DNA from: JBJXFK01 sp046155505
Lineage (GTDB): Bacteria; Planctomycetota; Phycisphaerae; UBA1845; Fen-1342
Length of the DNA: 21,234 nt
Direction of reading: 5' to 3'
Assembly (NCBI GenBank): GCA_046155505.1
Contig: JBJXFK010000242.1
Location: 1-21,234, forward strand
The position numbers were made by a program, and so were the translations under genes. Of this stretch, positions 4,913 through 13,107 are shown piece after piece (the stretch's first letter is position 1; the number at the start of each line of letters is the position of its first letter). A model generated the notes under the pieces. It was not told where the DNA came from, ran no database searches, and saw only the letters and a program-made list of their open reading frames with translations.

Positions 4913-7705
4913 CTACTGCGACGCTGGTCGCGTCGTAACCAAATCGATCGCTCGCCGCATCGGCTCCAAATCAGCTTCACGCAATCCCGCCGCAGCCGCG
5001 TCGCCAAGCACCTGCGCCGCCGCCGCTTCGCCGCCCGTCTGCTTTGCGCGAATCGCCGCCGCCAGCCACGCCCGCGGCTGGTCCTTGCGCACCGCGAGCG
5101 ACTTTGCTATCCAATCATCAATCGGCAGCGCCGCCGAGCGCGGATGCATGACATAAATCACCGCCAGTTCGCCGCGCATGTCGGCCAGCCGTGCCTCGAG
5201 CGCATCGCCGTCAAACATCGATCCGAGCGCCGCACGCGCCGCCGCCTCATCCCCCGCGACAAGCTGCGCCACCGCCAGCCGTAACCGATACGGCGACACC
5301 ATCTCCGCGTACTTCTGCGCCTGAATTCGCGGCAGCCCCTCGATCGCCCGGTTCAGCAGCGCGATCCACCGCCGCGCGTCGTCCGGCTTGTCACGCAAAC
5401 CGAAATCGGTCTGCTCGGCGATCGCCACCGATTCCAGTTCCGTAAATCGCAGCCGCAACGGCTTGTACAGCGCCGCCGCCCGCGCCGCCGCGGCTTCCGC
5501 GTTCGCCCAGTCACCACGCAGCGCCGCCGCAAATGCCGCCAACCGGTGCATCTCTGGCGTACTCGACAAGATCAACGTATCCGGCTCGGTCTCGGCACCA
5601 TACGGCGCGACGGTTTGCGACATCGCCGTCAGTACCTCGACGAAATCGGGCTGAGCCGCGGCCCGCTGCATCGCCTGCCGCCATTCAGTGCTCGGCAATC
5701 CATCGCGTAACGCGTCGCGCAAGAAGCCCAGCAGATCAGCGGTGCTCGACGCGTACCGCGTGAGCGCCAACAACGCGGTGGGATCGTATCGACGCTGATT
5801 GACCAACTCGCGCCACGCCTGCGCCGCGGTGAGCCACCACTCGGCGGCCTTCTTCTGGTCGCCCGCGTTTAGTTCGATCAGCAGTTCGGCACAGCGAGCA
5901 CCATACATCGCAGGCCGCCCAAATCCCGGCGCGCGGCGATTGAACTCGACCGCGGCCGTCAGCGCCGCCTCGGCTTGTGCAATTGTCGTTATCGCAAGTG
6001 CCGCGCGTCGTTCGCTCGCATCCTGCGCCGTCGCGCGCCACTCCTCGGCCGCACGCATCGCCTGTTGCGTCGCCGATCGGATCGCCAGCTCATTCGCGAC
6101 CAGCTTTCGCACCGGGTCGAGCAGCAACGTCTCGGCCTCAACCGCCAATTCGACCGCGCGCGGCGCCTGCCCGTTGGCGAGCGCAACCGCGCCCTGCTGC
6201 TCGATCAGCGCCCCTTGCCAATTTTGCCACGACAGCCGCACACCGATGATCGCACAGCCCGCCGCCGCGATCGCCACGCCGATGCGCGCGGGTCGCAGCA
6301 GCCGATGGCTGGGCTCGTCGGTGCGATCGCGCGTCAGCGTGCGACACGCCGCCCACAGCACACCGAGAAGCGTGTAGAACACTGCCGGCACCACCGCCAG
6401 CCGCAAGCCCACGCCGAACATCGCGTCCGCCATCAACCCGATCAGCCCGGCAACCATGCCGAGCATCAGAAATCTACGCTGTGGCGACATGTTCGCCCGC
6501 AGCATCGCAGCCGCCGCTAGCATGGTCGCCACGTAGCCGCCGACAAAAGTCAGACCGCCGACAAGTCCGATTTCGGTGAGTACTTCGAACAACTCATTGT
6601 GCGCGTGCTCGACCGAGTCGCCGAGAAACGCCGCCGGGTCGAGAGCTCGATCGCGCGTTGCCAACCCGCTGGCGAGCGTCGCGAATGAACCGGCTCCGTG
6701 GCCAATCACCGCCTGATCCCACCACAACATCGCCGCATATTGCCACGCGTAGACGCGAAACCGAATCGTCGCTCCGCGGGCCATCGCCAAATCCTGGTTC
6801 GACGCCAGCACCCACCATCCCGCGAGCAATATGAGCGGCATCAACGCGCCCGCCCACCAACGCACACTGCGCGGAGCCAGCATGAAGGCAATTCCGCCGG
6901 CACCGGCCAGCAGCCCGACCTGCGACCCGCGCGAATCCGTCAGCAGAAAACACCAAAGCAGCGGGACGAGACAAATGCACGCCGCCGCGATCGGCAAGAT
7001 CTGCGTGCGATCGCGCTGCTGCCACGCGGTAATGCCCGCGCCGACCGCCCACGTAATCACGAGAATCAGTGCGGGCAACGTGCACGCCGCCAGCGTGCTC
7101 GGGTTGCCGATCGGAAAGCCGGGGCGGTGATTCGGGTTGCGAACGTGGTAATACACGATGCAAAGAATCGCCCCAACCGCCGCGATCACGACATACGACC
7201 AAAGCAATCGCGGAATGTCGCGGCCTTCGAGCGTCCACGCCAGCGTGACCGCCCACGCCAGGCCGAAGCCGTAGAGGGCCGCCTGCCCATAAGCGAGCGT
7301 CCAGTCGCGCGCCCAGAACACGCTCAACGCCGACAGCCCGACCCACGCGACGAGAAACACTTGCGCGATCAGCCACGGCCCGCGACCGATCGGCCGCTCA
7401 TCACGACTCACCAAGGCCGCGATGGCCCGCAGCGCCAGCGCGATCAGGCCAATGCTGGCGAGCACCTGAAAGGCAAAGTCTTTGAGCTCGGTGCCGCGCG
7501 CGCTCGGCACGGCCCCGCCGAGTGATTGGGCATCGGTGATGGCCTTGAGCAGCGAGCCGTCGGCCCACGGAATCGCCCCCGGAAAGGACGCCCCCGCGGG
7601 CGGGCTCAGCAGCAAGTAGCAAGTCGCCAGCAGCGTGACGGCGATCACCAGCGTCGCGATCGAAATCCCGCTCCGCCATCGCGATCCGGATGAGGTAATG
7701 TCCAC
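4913..7705 (-). CDS. O-antigen ligase / Wzy-type polymerase family membrane protein with large C-terminal soluble region
   Basis: A 930-residue protein. Residues ~15-455 contain about a dozen hydrophobic segments with the Wzy_C / O-antigen-ligase hallmarks: DSRGSQVGLLAG at 257-268, Arg-rich RFRVYAWQYA at 315-324, GHGAGSF at 335-341 and the conserved EHAHNELFEVLTEIG at 366-380. Family members transfer or polymerise lipid-linked glycans on the outer side of the inner membrane. A further membrane segment lies near 476-490. Residues ~500-930 are Ala-rich amphipathic helices of TPR-like character, probably periplasmic. The start is GTG at 7705 (DITSSGSRW follows) with only a distant GGGAG. There are no glycosyltransferases or other polysaccharide genes nearby, so the substrate is unknown. 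Many proteins of this class in planctomycetes are annotated only at family level. Confidence 0.85.
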   Translation of the reverse strand: MDITSSGSRWRSGISIATLVIAVTLLATCYLLLSPPAGASFPGAIPWADGSLLKAITDAQSLGGAVPSARGTELKDFAFQVLASIGLIALALRAIAALVSRDERPIGRGPWLIAQVFLVAWVGLSALSVFWARDWTLAYGQAALYGFGLAWAVTLAWTLEGRDIPRLLWSYVVIAAVGAILCIVYYHVRNPNHRPGFPIGNPSTLAACTLPALILVITWAVGAGITAWQQRDRTQILPIAAACICLVPLLWCFLLTDSRGSQVGLLAGAGGIAFMLAPRSVRWWAGALMPLILLAGWWVLASNQDLAMARGATIRFRVYAWQYAAMLWWDQAVIGHGAGSFATLASGLATRDRALDPAAFLGDSVEHAHNELFEVLTEIGLVGGLTFVGGYVATMLAAAAMLRANMSPQRRFLMLGMVAGLIGLMADAMFGVGLRLAVVPAVFYTLLGVLWAACRTLTRDRTDEPSHRLLRPARIGVAIAAAGCAIIGVRLSWQNWQGALIEQQGAVALANGQAPRAVELAVEAETLLLDPVRKLVANELAIRSATQQAMRAAEEWRATAQDASERRAALAITTIAQAEAALTAAVEFNRRAPGFGRPAMYGARCAELLIELNAGDQKKAAEWWLTAAQAWRELVNQRRYDPTALLALTRYASSTADLLGFLRDALRDGLPSTEWRQAMQRAAAQPDFVEVLTAMSQTVAPYGAETEPDTLILSSTPEMHRLAAFAAALRGDWANAEAAAARAAALYKPLRLRFTELESVAIAEQTDFGLRDKPDDARRWIALLNRAIEGLPRIQAQKYAEMVSPYRLRLAVAQLVAGDEAAARAALGSMFDGDALEARLADMRGELAVIYVMHPRSAALPIDDWIAKSLAVRKDQPRAWLAAAIRAKQTGGEAAAAQVLGDAAAAGLREADLEPMRRAIDLVTTRPASQ

Positions 7706-7743
7706 GAGCAGCTTAGTCTCCCAATCATCGCCGGTGGCATTTG

Positions 7744-7761
7744 CTGGCTGTGCTCAGCCGG
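7744..7761. repeat. small hairpin
   Basis: GGCTG TGCT CAGCC forms a perfect 5-bp stem with one or two further closing pairs. It lies in the leader of the O-antigen-ligase-type gene. Its role is unknown. Confidence 0.4.
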
Positions 7762-7781
7762 AGCATGCGTGTGTCAGGTGC

Positions 7782-7809
7782 CATGCCGACGCCCGTTCGC
7801 GTCGGCATG
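7782..7809. repeat. perfect 11-bp-arm hairpin (CATGCCGACGC)
   Basis: CATGCCGACGC at 7782-7792 and GCGTCGGCATG at 7799-7809 are exact inverted copies around the loop CCGTTC. No T-run follows on either strand, so it is better read as a palindromic repeat than a classical terminator. It could still stop or stabilise the leftward transcript of the methylisocitrate-lyase-like gene, which ends at 7949. Confidence 0.75.
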
Positions 7810-7824
7810 CGTGAGTAACCGATT

Positions 7825-7865
7825 CGAACGCGACGCGCAAGCGAGTGCCCCGAGCGCAGTGAGTC
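7825..7865. repeat. dispersed GCGAGCGCAAGCGAG-type repeat, copy 2
   Basis: CGAACGCGACGCGCAAGCGAG with downstream CGAGCGCAGTGAGTC corresponds to 3033-3075 with scattered mismatches. It is immediately followed by a GAGTC...GACTC mini-palindrome (7861-7877). It is intergenic between the O-antigen-ligase-type and methylisocitrate-lyase-like genes; no coding sequence was recognised in 7706-7948. Confidence 0.6.
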
Positions 7866-7948
7866 TTCGATCGACTCTCAGCCAAAGACGCAGCCGAGGG
7901 CGGCCGCTCCGCAAAGACCCGCGAATCGTCGTACCGCTCCAGACGCCG

Positions 7949-8794
7949 CTACGGCTTGTACCCCAGCAAATCGTACAACTCCTGCCGCGTCTGCATGCGA
8001 TCGAGAAAGTGCTTCTGCGTACCGTGCTGCTTCAACTCGCCGAGCGCCAGTTCGACCGCCTTCATCGCGCAGCGCATCAGCGTCACCGGAAAAATGACCA
8101 GCTTGTAGCCCATCGACGAAAACTCTTCGACGCTGATGTACGGCGTCTTGCCGAATTCCGTCATGTTGGCCAGCAGCGGCACGGAAACGTCCTTCGCAAA
8201 TCGCACAAATTCCTCGCGGCCCTCGAGCGCCTCCGGGAAGATCGCGTCGGCACCGGCCTTCACAAACGCGTGCGCCCGCGCGACCGCGTCGTCATAGCTG
8301 GTCACGCCGCGCGCGTCGGTGCGGGCGATGATGACAAAATTCGGATCGCGGCGAGCGGCGGCGGTGGCTGCGATTTTCTCCTCGAACTCGCTCTGCGGCA
8401 CGAGCGACTTGCCCGAGAGGTGCCCGCAGCGCTTCGGGAATTCCTGATCTTCGAGGTGCATACCCGCCAGGCCGGCCCGCTCGAACTCCTGAATCGTCCG
8501 CGCGGCGTTTTCGCTACCGCCAAAGCCGGTGTCGGCATCGCTGATGATCGGAATGCTCGTCACCGCCGCACAGCGCGTCGCGTGCAGCGTCGCCTCGCTG
8601 AGCGTCGTCAGGCCGACATCGGGCACGCCGAGCAGGCCATTGGCAAGCGTCGCGCCGGAGAGATAAATCGCCTCAAAACCGGCCCGCTCGATCGCCCGCG
8701 CGCTCAGTGCGTTGAACGCACCGGGCAGCACGACCGTGTGGTCCCTTATCAAGGCCCGCAATCGCGCGCCCGGCGATGCAACCGATGTATTCAT
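7949..8794 (-). CDS. prpB: methylisocitrate lyase-like protein (PEP mutase / isocitrate lyase superfamily)
   Basis: Methylisocitrate lyase cleaves 2-methylisocitrate to pyruvate and succinate, the last step of the methylcitrate cycle for propionyl-CoA. The 281-residue product has the superfamily's usual length, with SDADTGFG at 85-92 (metal-binding Asp pair) and EDQEFPKRCGHLSGK at 115-129. The KRCGH loop with Cys123 as the expected catalytic acid is the feature separating lyases from phosphonopyruvate-forming PEP mutases. The start at 8794 has GGAAGGG upstream, and it follows the crotonase gene by 18 bp, implying co-transcription. Neither prpC nor prpD is present in the window. A related activity such as dimethylmalate lyase or an oxaloacetate-decarboxylase-like role cannot be excluded, so the gene symbol is by motif only. 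Confidence 0.82.
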   Translation of the reverse strand: MNTSVASPGARLRALIRDHTVVLPGAFNALSARAIERAGFEAIYLSGATLANGLLGVPDVGLTTLSEATLHATRCAAVTSIPIISDADTGFGGSENAARTIQEFERAGLAGMHLEDQEFPKRCGHLSGKSLVPQSEFEEKIAATAAARRDPNFVIIARTDARGVTSYDDAVARAHAFVKAGADAIFPEALEGREEFVRFAKDVSVPLLANMTEFGKTPYISVEEFSSMGYKLVIFPVTLMRCAMKAVELALGELKQHGTQKHFLDRMQTRQELYDLLGYKP

Positions 8795-8812
8795 GCCCCC
8801 ACACCCTTCCGT

Positions 8813-9595
8813 TCAACTCTTGTTCATACTCGCGCCGCCGCTGCCGCCGCTGCCGAGAAACTGCGAAATCGCCCCGCGCGACTCGCTGCTCGTGCGCATC
8901 GCCGCATTCATGTTGCGCGCCTCGCGCACCGCGTCACCATGCGGCATGCCTCGAATTTTGTTCCACAGCGTCTTGGTGCTAGTCAGCGCTCGCGGCGGAT
9001 ACGCAGCCAGCGTGTCGGCCATTTGCCGAGCGCGTGGCAACAAGTCCACGTCGGCGACGACTTCGTTGCACAAACGAAACTCCAACGCGCGATCCGCCGA
9101 GAGATTTTCACCCGTGAGCAGCAGGTACTTGGCCTGGCGCTCGCCGACGAGCCGCCGCAGGTAGGTCATGACAATTGCGGGCATCAGGCCGCGTTTCACC
9201 TCGGGATAGCCGATCACGGACGACTGCGCACAGATGACGAGGTCGCAAACGCTCACCAACCCCGCCCCGCCCGCGACCGCCGGCCCACCGACCGCGGCAA
9301 TCACCGGCTTGACGCAGTTATCAATCGTCTCGAACAGCGCGAGCAGATTGGTCGCATCCTGCTCCGCCTGTTCGGGCGTCGTGCCGGCGACCTCGCGCAA
9401 ATCAAGCCCCGCGCAAAACGCCGGAGGCGTGCCGATAACGACGATGCACCGCACCGTCTCGTCGCGTTCGGCGTCGCGGATAGCCGCCGTCAGCTCCGCA
9501 ATCAGCGCGCGAGAGAGCGCGTTGCGCGCCTCGGGTCGGTTCAGCGTGAGTTCGACGCGCGCCTCGCGGCGGTCGATTTTCAGAATGTCGCTCAT
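8813..9595 (-). CDS. enoyl-CoA hydratase/isomerase family protein (crotonase fold)
   Basis: A 260-residue crotonase, probably hydrating or isomerising an acyl-CoA thioester in the cytoplasm. The two oxyanion-hole segments are PPAFCAGLDL at 57-66 and GGPAVAGGAGLVSVCDL at 103-119. The first catalytic-type Glu is in GYPEVKRGLMPA (Glu132). Where mitochondrial enoyl-CoA hydratase has its second Glu before the LTG motif, this protein reads QAKYLLLTG, so that residue seems to be replaced. This fits isomerase, hydrolase or methylglutaconyl-CoA-hydratase-type members rather than a canonical beta-oxidation hydratase. The C-terminal end is Gly/Ser-rich (LGSGGSGGASMNKS). It is the first gene of a two-gene unit with the downstream methylisocitrate-lyase-like gene. 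Confidence 0.9.
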   Translation of the reverse strand: MSDILKIDRREARVELTLNRPEARNALSRALIAELTAAIRDAERDETVRCIVVIGTPPAFCAGLDLREVAGTTPEQAEQDATNLLALFETIDNCVKPVIAAVGGPAVAGGAGLVSVCDLVICAQSSVIGYPEVKRGLMPAIVMTYLRRLVGERQAKYLLLTGENLSADRALEFRLCNEVVADVDLLPRARQMADTLAAYPPRALTSTKTLWNKIRGMPHGDAVREARNMNAAMRTSSESRGAISQFLGSGGSGGASMNKS

Positions 9596-9649
9596 CGGAG
9601 AGTCCCCATCTATTCGTCGGCAAGAGGCTACGCGGATGCGTGATCAGAT

Positions 9650-10858
9650 TCAAATCGCTGCCGATCGCCGAGACTTTCGACTCGTGCCCCCGCGCGCGGC
9701 GCGCTTTGTCATGGCGAGAATTTCGACGAGCGGAACGGCGTCGATCTTCGGAGCGAGCGCATATCGGCGATCACCCGGGTACACCACGAGTAGTTCGCGC
9801 AGTTTGAGGTCATCGCATGCGATCCGCATCGACGGCGTGAGCCGCGGCGCGTCGGCACGCTTGAACTCGATCCCGATTCGCCGACCATCCTTGAACAGCA
9901 GCAAGTCGAGCTCCGCACCTTGGTGTGTACCCCAAAAATACGCCTCGTCGGGCTGCAACGCCTTCAACACTTCTTCGACGGCGTAGCCTTCCCAAGACGC
10001 ACCGAGTTTCGGATGACGCTCGAGTTCCAGCATACTCGTAATTCCGAGCAACGCGTGCAGCAAGCCACTGTCAGCAATGTAAATCTTCGGCGATTTCACC
10101 TGCCGCTTCCCAAGGTTTTCGAACCACGGCTTCAACTGCCGCACCATGAACACGCCGCAGAGCACGTCGAGATAGCGCCGGACGGACGATTCACCGACGC
10201 CGAGACTCCGCGACAGCTCGGCACCGCTCCACACTTGACCGTGGTAATGCGCGAGCATGGCCCAGAATCGGCTGATCATCGGCGAGGGAATCTCCACACC
10301 AAGTTGCGGCAAATCGCGTTCGACGAAGGTTTTTAGAAATTGCCGCCGCCAAACCACCGAATCGCTTTCCGATCGCGCGAGAAATGCAAGCGGAAACCCG
10401 CCGCGCACCCAATGCCTGCTTTGCGCGTCCGCGCCGACGTCGAGCAATCGCAGCCCGTGAAGCTCGACCACTTCGATACGACCCGCAAGCGATTCGGATG
10501 CCTGGCGCAGCAATTCGGGCGATGCACTGCCGAGGATCAGAAACCTCGCCGGCAGCGGCTTTCGGTCGGCGAGCACGCGAAGCAGCGGAAACAGTTCGGG
10601 CTGGCGCTGCACTTCGTCAATGACCACCAATCCACGTAACATGCGCAGCGCGAGGTCCGGCTGCGCAAGACGTGCGATGCTCTGCGGGTCTTCCAGATCG
10701 AAATAGTTCGGTGAATTGTCCGGAACAAACTGCCGCGCGAGCGTCGTCTTGCCGCATTGTCGCGGGCCGAGCAATGCGACAACGCGGCTGCGGCGCAGGG
10801 CGACTTTGATACGCGAAATGTCATGCGCGCGATCTAACATGCCCGGATTGTACACCAT
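9650..10858 (-). CDS. AAA-type ATPase with DUF4143 C-terminal domain
   Basis: A 402-residue protein of the common prokaryotic AAA_14 + DUF4143 type, whose cellular role is largely unknown. Walker A GPRQCGKTTL is at 31-40, Walker B LVVIDEVQ at 77-84, and a sensor-like LILGSASPELLRQ follows. The middle contains a winged-helix-like stretch (LSRSLGVGESSVRRYLDVL). The C-terminal part has WEGYAVEEVL and the nuclease-like fold's GAELDLLLFKDGRRIGIEFK (Asp, Glu, Lys of a PD-(D/E)XK-like core). The start at 10858 is supported by GGGGGA five bases upstream; an alternative ATG is at 10840. The Shine-Dalgarno and start codon both lie within a 37-bp inverted repeat. The basic tail (KRAARGGTSRKSRRSAAI) is unusual. 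These genes are scattered and often horizontally transferred. Confidence 0.9.
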   Translation of the reverse strand: MVYNPGMLDRAHDISRIKVALRRSRVVALLGPRQCGKTTLARQFVPDNSPNYFDLEDPQSIARLAQPDLALRMLRGLVVIDEVQRQPELFPLLRVLADRKPLPARFLILGSASPELLRQASESLAGRIEVVELHGLRLLDVGADAQSRHWVRGGFPLAFLARSESDSVVWRRQFLKTFVERDLPQLGVEIPSPMISRFWAMLAHYHGQVWSGAELSRSLGVGESSVRRYLDVLCGVFMVRQLKPWFENLGKRQVKSPKIYIADSGLLHALLGITSMLELERHPKLGASWEGYAVEEVLKALQPDEAYFWGTHQGAELDLLLFKDGRRIGIEFKRADAPRLTPSMRIACDDLKLRELLVVYPGDRRYALAPKIDAVPLVEILAMTKRAARGGTSRKSRRSAAI

Positions 10859-10891
10859 GAAATTCCCCCACTCAATGGGGGATTTTCATGG
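10855..10891 (-). promoter_or_regulatory. 37-bp inverted repeat covering start codon and Shine-Dalgarno of the ATPase gene
   Basis: The arms are CCATGAAATTCCCCCA (10855-10870) and TGGGGGATTTTCATGG (10876-10891), 15 of 16 positions complementary, with a 5-base loop. On the minus strand the right-hand arm provides GGGGGA as ribosome site and ATG at 10858. The mirrored arm contains another ATG opening a five-codon frame (ATG AAA ATC CCC CAT TGA, 10889-10872). In RNA this would be a strong hairpin hiding the start; in DNA it could be an operator. Its function is inference. Confidence 0.7.
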
Positions 10892-10924
10892 TTCCGATAA
10901 CTCATATTGCTCATGATAGGCTGT

Positions 10925-10939
10925 AAAACGAGCCGTTTT
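10925..10939. repeat. small AAAACG/CGTTTT palindrome
   Basis: Perfect 6-bp arms with a 3-base loop lie just past the ABC permease stop. They could be a weak terminator of the export operon, but the A/T-only outer stem and lack of a trailing T-run make this doubtful. Confidence 0.35.
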
Positions 10940-10959
10940 GACACGTCCACACATCCACG

Positions 10960-12138
10960 TCAATCAAGCTGCTTGCGGAACCGTGCCACGCTCGCCACCA
11001 GAATCACGCTGCAACAAGCGCACAACCCCAGCACGCTCGGCATCAAATCGCGTAGCTCCGCACCACGCAAAATCACGCCACGCAGCATCTCCAAAAAATA
11101 CGTCGCGGGAATGCAAAAACTGATCCAGTAAATGAGCGTCGGCATGCCGTCGCGCGGAAACATGAACCCCGAGAGCAAAATCGACGGCAACAAGATCACG
11201 AACGCCACCTGCACCGCTTGAAGCTGCGTGCGCGAAACGGTCGAGACCAGTAGTCCCAGCCCGAGCGCGGTCACGATGAACAGCATGCACAGCGCCAGCA
11301 GCAGCAGCAAACTCCCACGAATGGGCACGCCGAAAATGAACACCATGCACAAGAGCACGATCAGCGTCTCGATGAAGCCGAGCACCGCATACGGAATCAG
11401 CTTGCCCAGCAGGAGCCCCAGTCCGCCCACCGGCGTCACGAACAACTGCTCCAGTGTGCCCAGCTCGCGCTCGCGCACAATCGTGAACGCCGTCAGCAGA
11501 ATCGTCACGTTTTGCAGGATGATTCCCACCAGCGCGGGCACGAAAAAATGCGAACTCGTCAGCTCGGGATTGAACAGCAATCGCGGCCGCGCCTCGATCG
11601 GGATCGCCCACTGACCCACCTGATCGCGCGCCGCCGCCACCTGAATCGAATCGATGAACGGCTTTGAAATTCGGATCGCATAACGCAGCCCCAGCAGATT
11701 TGTCGTATTGAGCGCCGTGATCGCCGACTGCGAATCGCTGCCGTCGATCAGCACTTGAAACGTCGCCTGCTTGCCGCGCAAGAGCTGATCCGAAAAGTCC
11801 GGCGGAATGATGACGCCCACTTTCGCCCGCCCTGCGGCGATCGCCCGATCGACGGCCTCCTGCGACTCGACCCGCTCGCCGATCCGAAAAGTTCGTGAGT
11901 TGGCAAACGCATCGATCAGCTCACGGCTCGCCTGTCGCCGATCGAGGTCGAGCACGACCGTCGGAATATGCTCGATCTTGGTGTTGATCGCATAGCCGAA
12001 GATCGTGAGCTGCAATACGGGGATCACGAGGCTGAAAATGATCGTGCTCCGCTCGCGGCGAATGTGTACAAACTCCTTGAGCAGGATCGCGACAAAGCCG
12101 CTGAGCGGGCCGGACGTGTGCGGCGAATGCGCGGCCAT
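10960..12138 (-). CDS. ABC-2 type transporter permease
   Basis: A 392-residue inner-membrane permease of the YhhJ/YbhR kind. After a cytoplasmic start (LKEFVHIRRERSTIIFSLVIP), a first membrane segment ends in FGYAINTKIEHIPTVVLD. A periplasmic domain of about 170 residues follows, then five hydrophobic segments, including the conserved NVTILLTAFTIVRERELGTLEQL coupling region and LSGFMFPRDGMP. The start at 12138 is preceded by AGGAG seven bases away, inside the last codons of the ATPase gene; the stop-to-start gap is 4 bp. Longer frames to 12312 overlap the ATPase and are shadows. Third gene of the adaptor-ATPase-permease operon, it forms the membrane channel. Confidence 0.94.
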   Translation of the reverse strand: MAAHSPHTSGPLSGFVAILLKEFVHIRRERSTIIFSLVIPVLQLTIFGYAINTKIEHIPTVVLDLDRRQASRELIDAFANSRTFRIGERVESQEAVDRAIAAGRAKVGVIIPPDFSDQLLRGKQATFQVLIDGSDSQSAITALNTTNLLGLRYAIRISKPFIDSIQVAAARDQVGQWAIPIEARPRLLFNPELTSSHFFVPALVGIILQNVTILLTAFTIVRERELGTLEQLFVTPVGGLGLLLGKLIPYAVLGFIETLIVLLCMVFIFGVPIRGSLLLLLALCMLFIVTALGLGLLVSTVSRTQLQAVQVAFVILLPSILLSGFMFPRDGMPTLIYWISFCIPATYFLEMLRGVILRGAELRDLMPSVLGLCACCSVILVASVARFRKQLD

Positions 12139-12142
12139 CGGT

Positions 12143-13093
12143 CTACTCCTGCCGCCGGGCGGCTTCGCGCCGGCTGAGCGTGACGAACACATCTTCGAGC
12201 GACGGCGTGACCGGTCGAATGGTCGCTGCGCCCCCGACGATCGCACGAATCGTCGCGTCAGCCGCATCACCTTCGACCAGCAGGTGAATCGCTTCGCCAA
12301 AAAGCGTCGCATCCCGCACCGCCGGCGATGCCTTGAGCGCCTTCAGCACGCGCGACGGATCGCCGCAGGTGAGCTCCAGCCGCCGCGTGCCTGCCGGCGT
12401 CACCTCAGGCATGCGTTTCAATTCCGCCGGGCTGCCGCACACGATCAGCCGTGCCAGATAGATGTAGCCTACATGCGTACACCGCTCGGCCTCGTCCATA
12501 TAGTGCGTCGTCACAAATAGCGTCACGCCGCTGCCCGCCAGCTCGAAAAGCAAATCCCACAAGTCGCGCCGCGCAACCGGGTCGATGCCCGCGGTCGGCT
12601 CATCGAGAAAAATCGCCCGCGGCTCGTGAATCAGCGCACACGCCAGCGCCAGCCGCTGCTTCCATCCGCCGGACAATGTGCCCGCCATTTGCGGCAGGCG
12701 ATCGCCAAGCCCGGTAAGTGTCAGCACGGCATCGCGACGATCGCGCAGCCGCTCGCCCGAAAGGCCATAGATTCGCCCGTAGAAATCGAGATTCTCGCGC
12801 ACGGTCAGGTCGGCGTAGAGGCTGAACTTCTGCGACATATAGCCGATGCTGCGCTTGATGTGTTCCGAATCGCGAGCAACGTCGTAGCCCAAGACGCGCC
12901 CACTGCCGGCGGTCGGTCGCAAGACACCGCAAAGCATGCGAATCACGGTCGACTTGCCGCTGCCGTTGGGGCCGAGAAACCCGAAGATCGCGCCACGCCG
13001 CACACCAAACGTCACATCATCGACCGCAACGAGCGCTCCGAAGCGGCGCGTCAGGCCGTGCGATTCGATGATGTCGGCGTCACTCGCGATCAT
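12143..13093 (-). CDS. ABC transporter ATP-binding protein
   Basis: A 316-residue ATPase that should power the neighbouring ABC-2 permease from the cytoplasmic side. Motifs in order: Walker A GPNGSGKST at 41-49, Q-loop SQKFSLYADLT at 87-97, signature LSGGWKQR at 140-147, Walker B AIFLDEPT at 160-167, D-loop GIDP and switch His197 in TTHYMDEAER. The DRI/ABC-2 style C-terminal extension (residues ~235-316) ends with SLEDVFVTLSRRE, typical for drug-export subfamilies. The start is taken at ATG 13093. An in-frame TTG at 13111 overlaps the adaptor stop as TTGA and would add six residues, so the start is not settled. Close spacing to both neighbours indicates translational coupling. Confidence 0.94.
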   Translation of the reverse strand: MIASDADIIESHGLTRRFGALVAVDDVTFGVRRGAIFGFLGPNGSGKSTVIRMLCGVLRPTAGSGRVLGYDVARDSEHIKRSIGYMSQKFSLYADLTVRENLDFYGRIYGLSGERLRDRRDAVLTLTGLGDRLPQMAGTLSGGWKQRLALACALIHEPRAIFLDEPTAGIDPVARRDLWDLLFELAGSGVTLFVTTHYMDEAERCTHVGYIYLARLIVCGSPAELKRMPEVTPAGTRRLELTCGDPSRVLKALKASPAVRDATLFGEAIHLLVEGDAADATIRAIVGGAATIRPVTPSLEDVFVTLSRREAARRQE

Positions 13094-13107
13094 GTTCCTG
13101 CGGCCTG

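Noticed and set aside
7955..8794. PEP mutase of a phosphonate pathway
   Set aside because: The KRCGH loop is that of methylisocitrate-lyase-type enzymes rather than PEP mutases, and no phosphonopyruvate decarboxylase or transaminase is adjacent.
7769..9643. 624-codon plus-strand open frame
   Set aside because: Antisense to the methylisocitrate-lyase-like and crotonase genes; low-complexity Arg-rich translation and no motifs.
9650..10858. DUF4143 ATPase as part of a toxin-antitoxin or defence island
   Set aside because: Neighbours are metabolic and export genes; no partner toxin, nuclease, methylase or other defence gene lies alongside.
10925..10939. Rho-independent terminator of the export operon
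   Set aside because: The stem is only 6 bp, mostly A-T, and no T-run follows on the minus strand; listed only as a weak palindrome.
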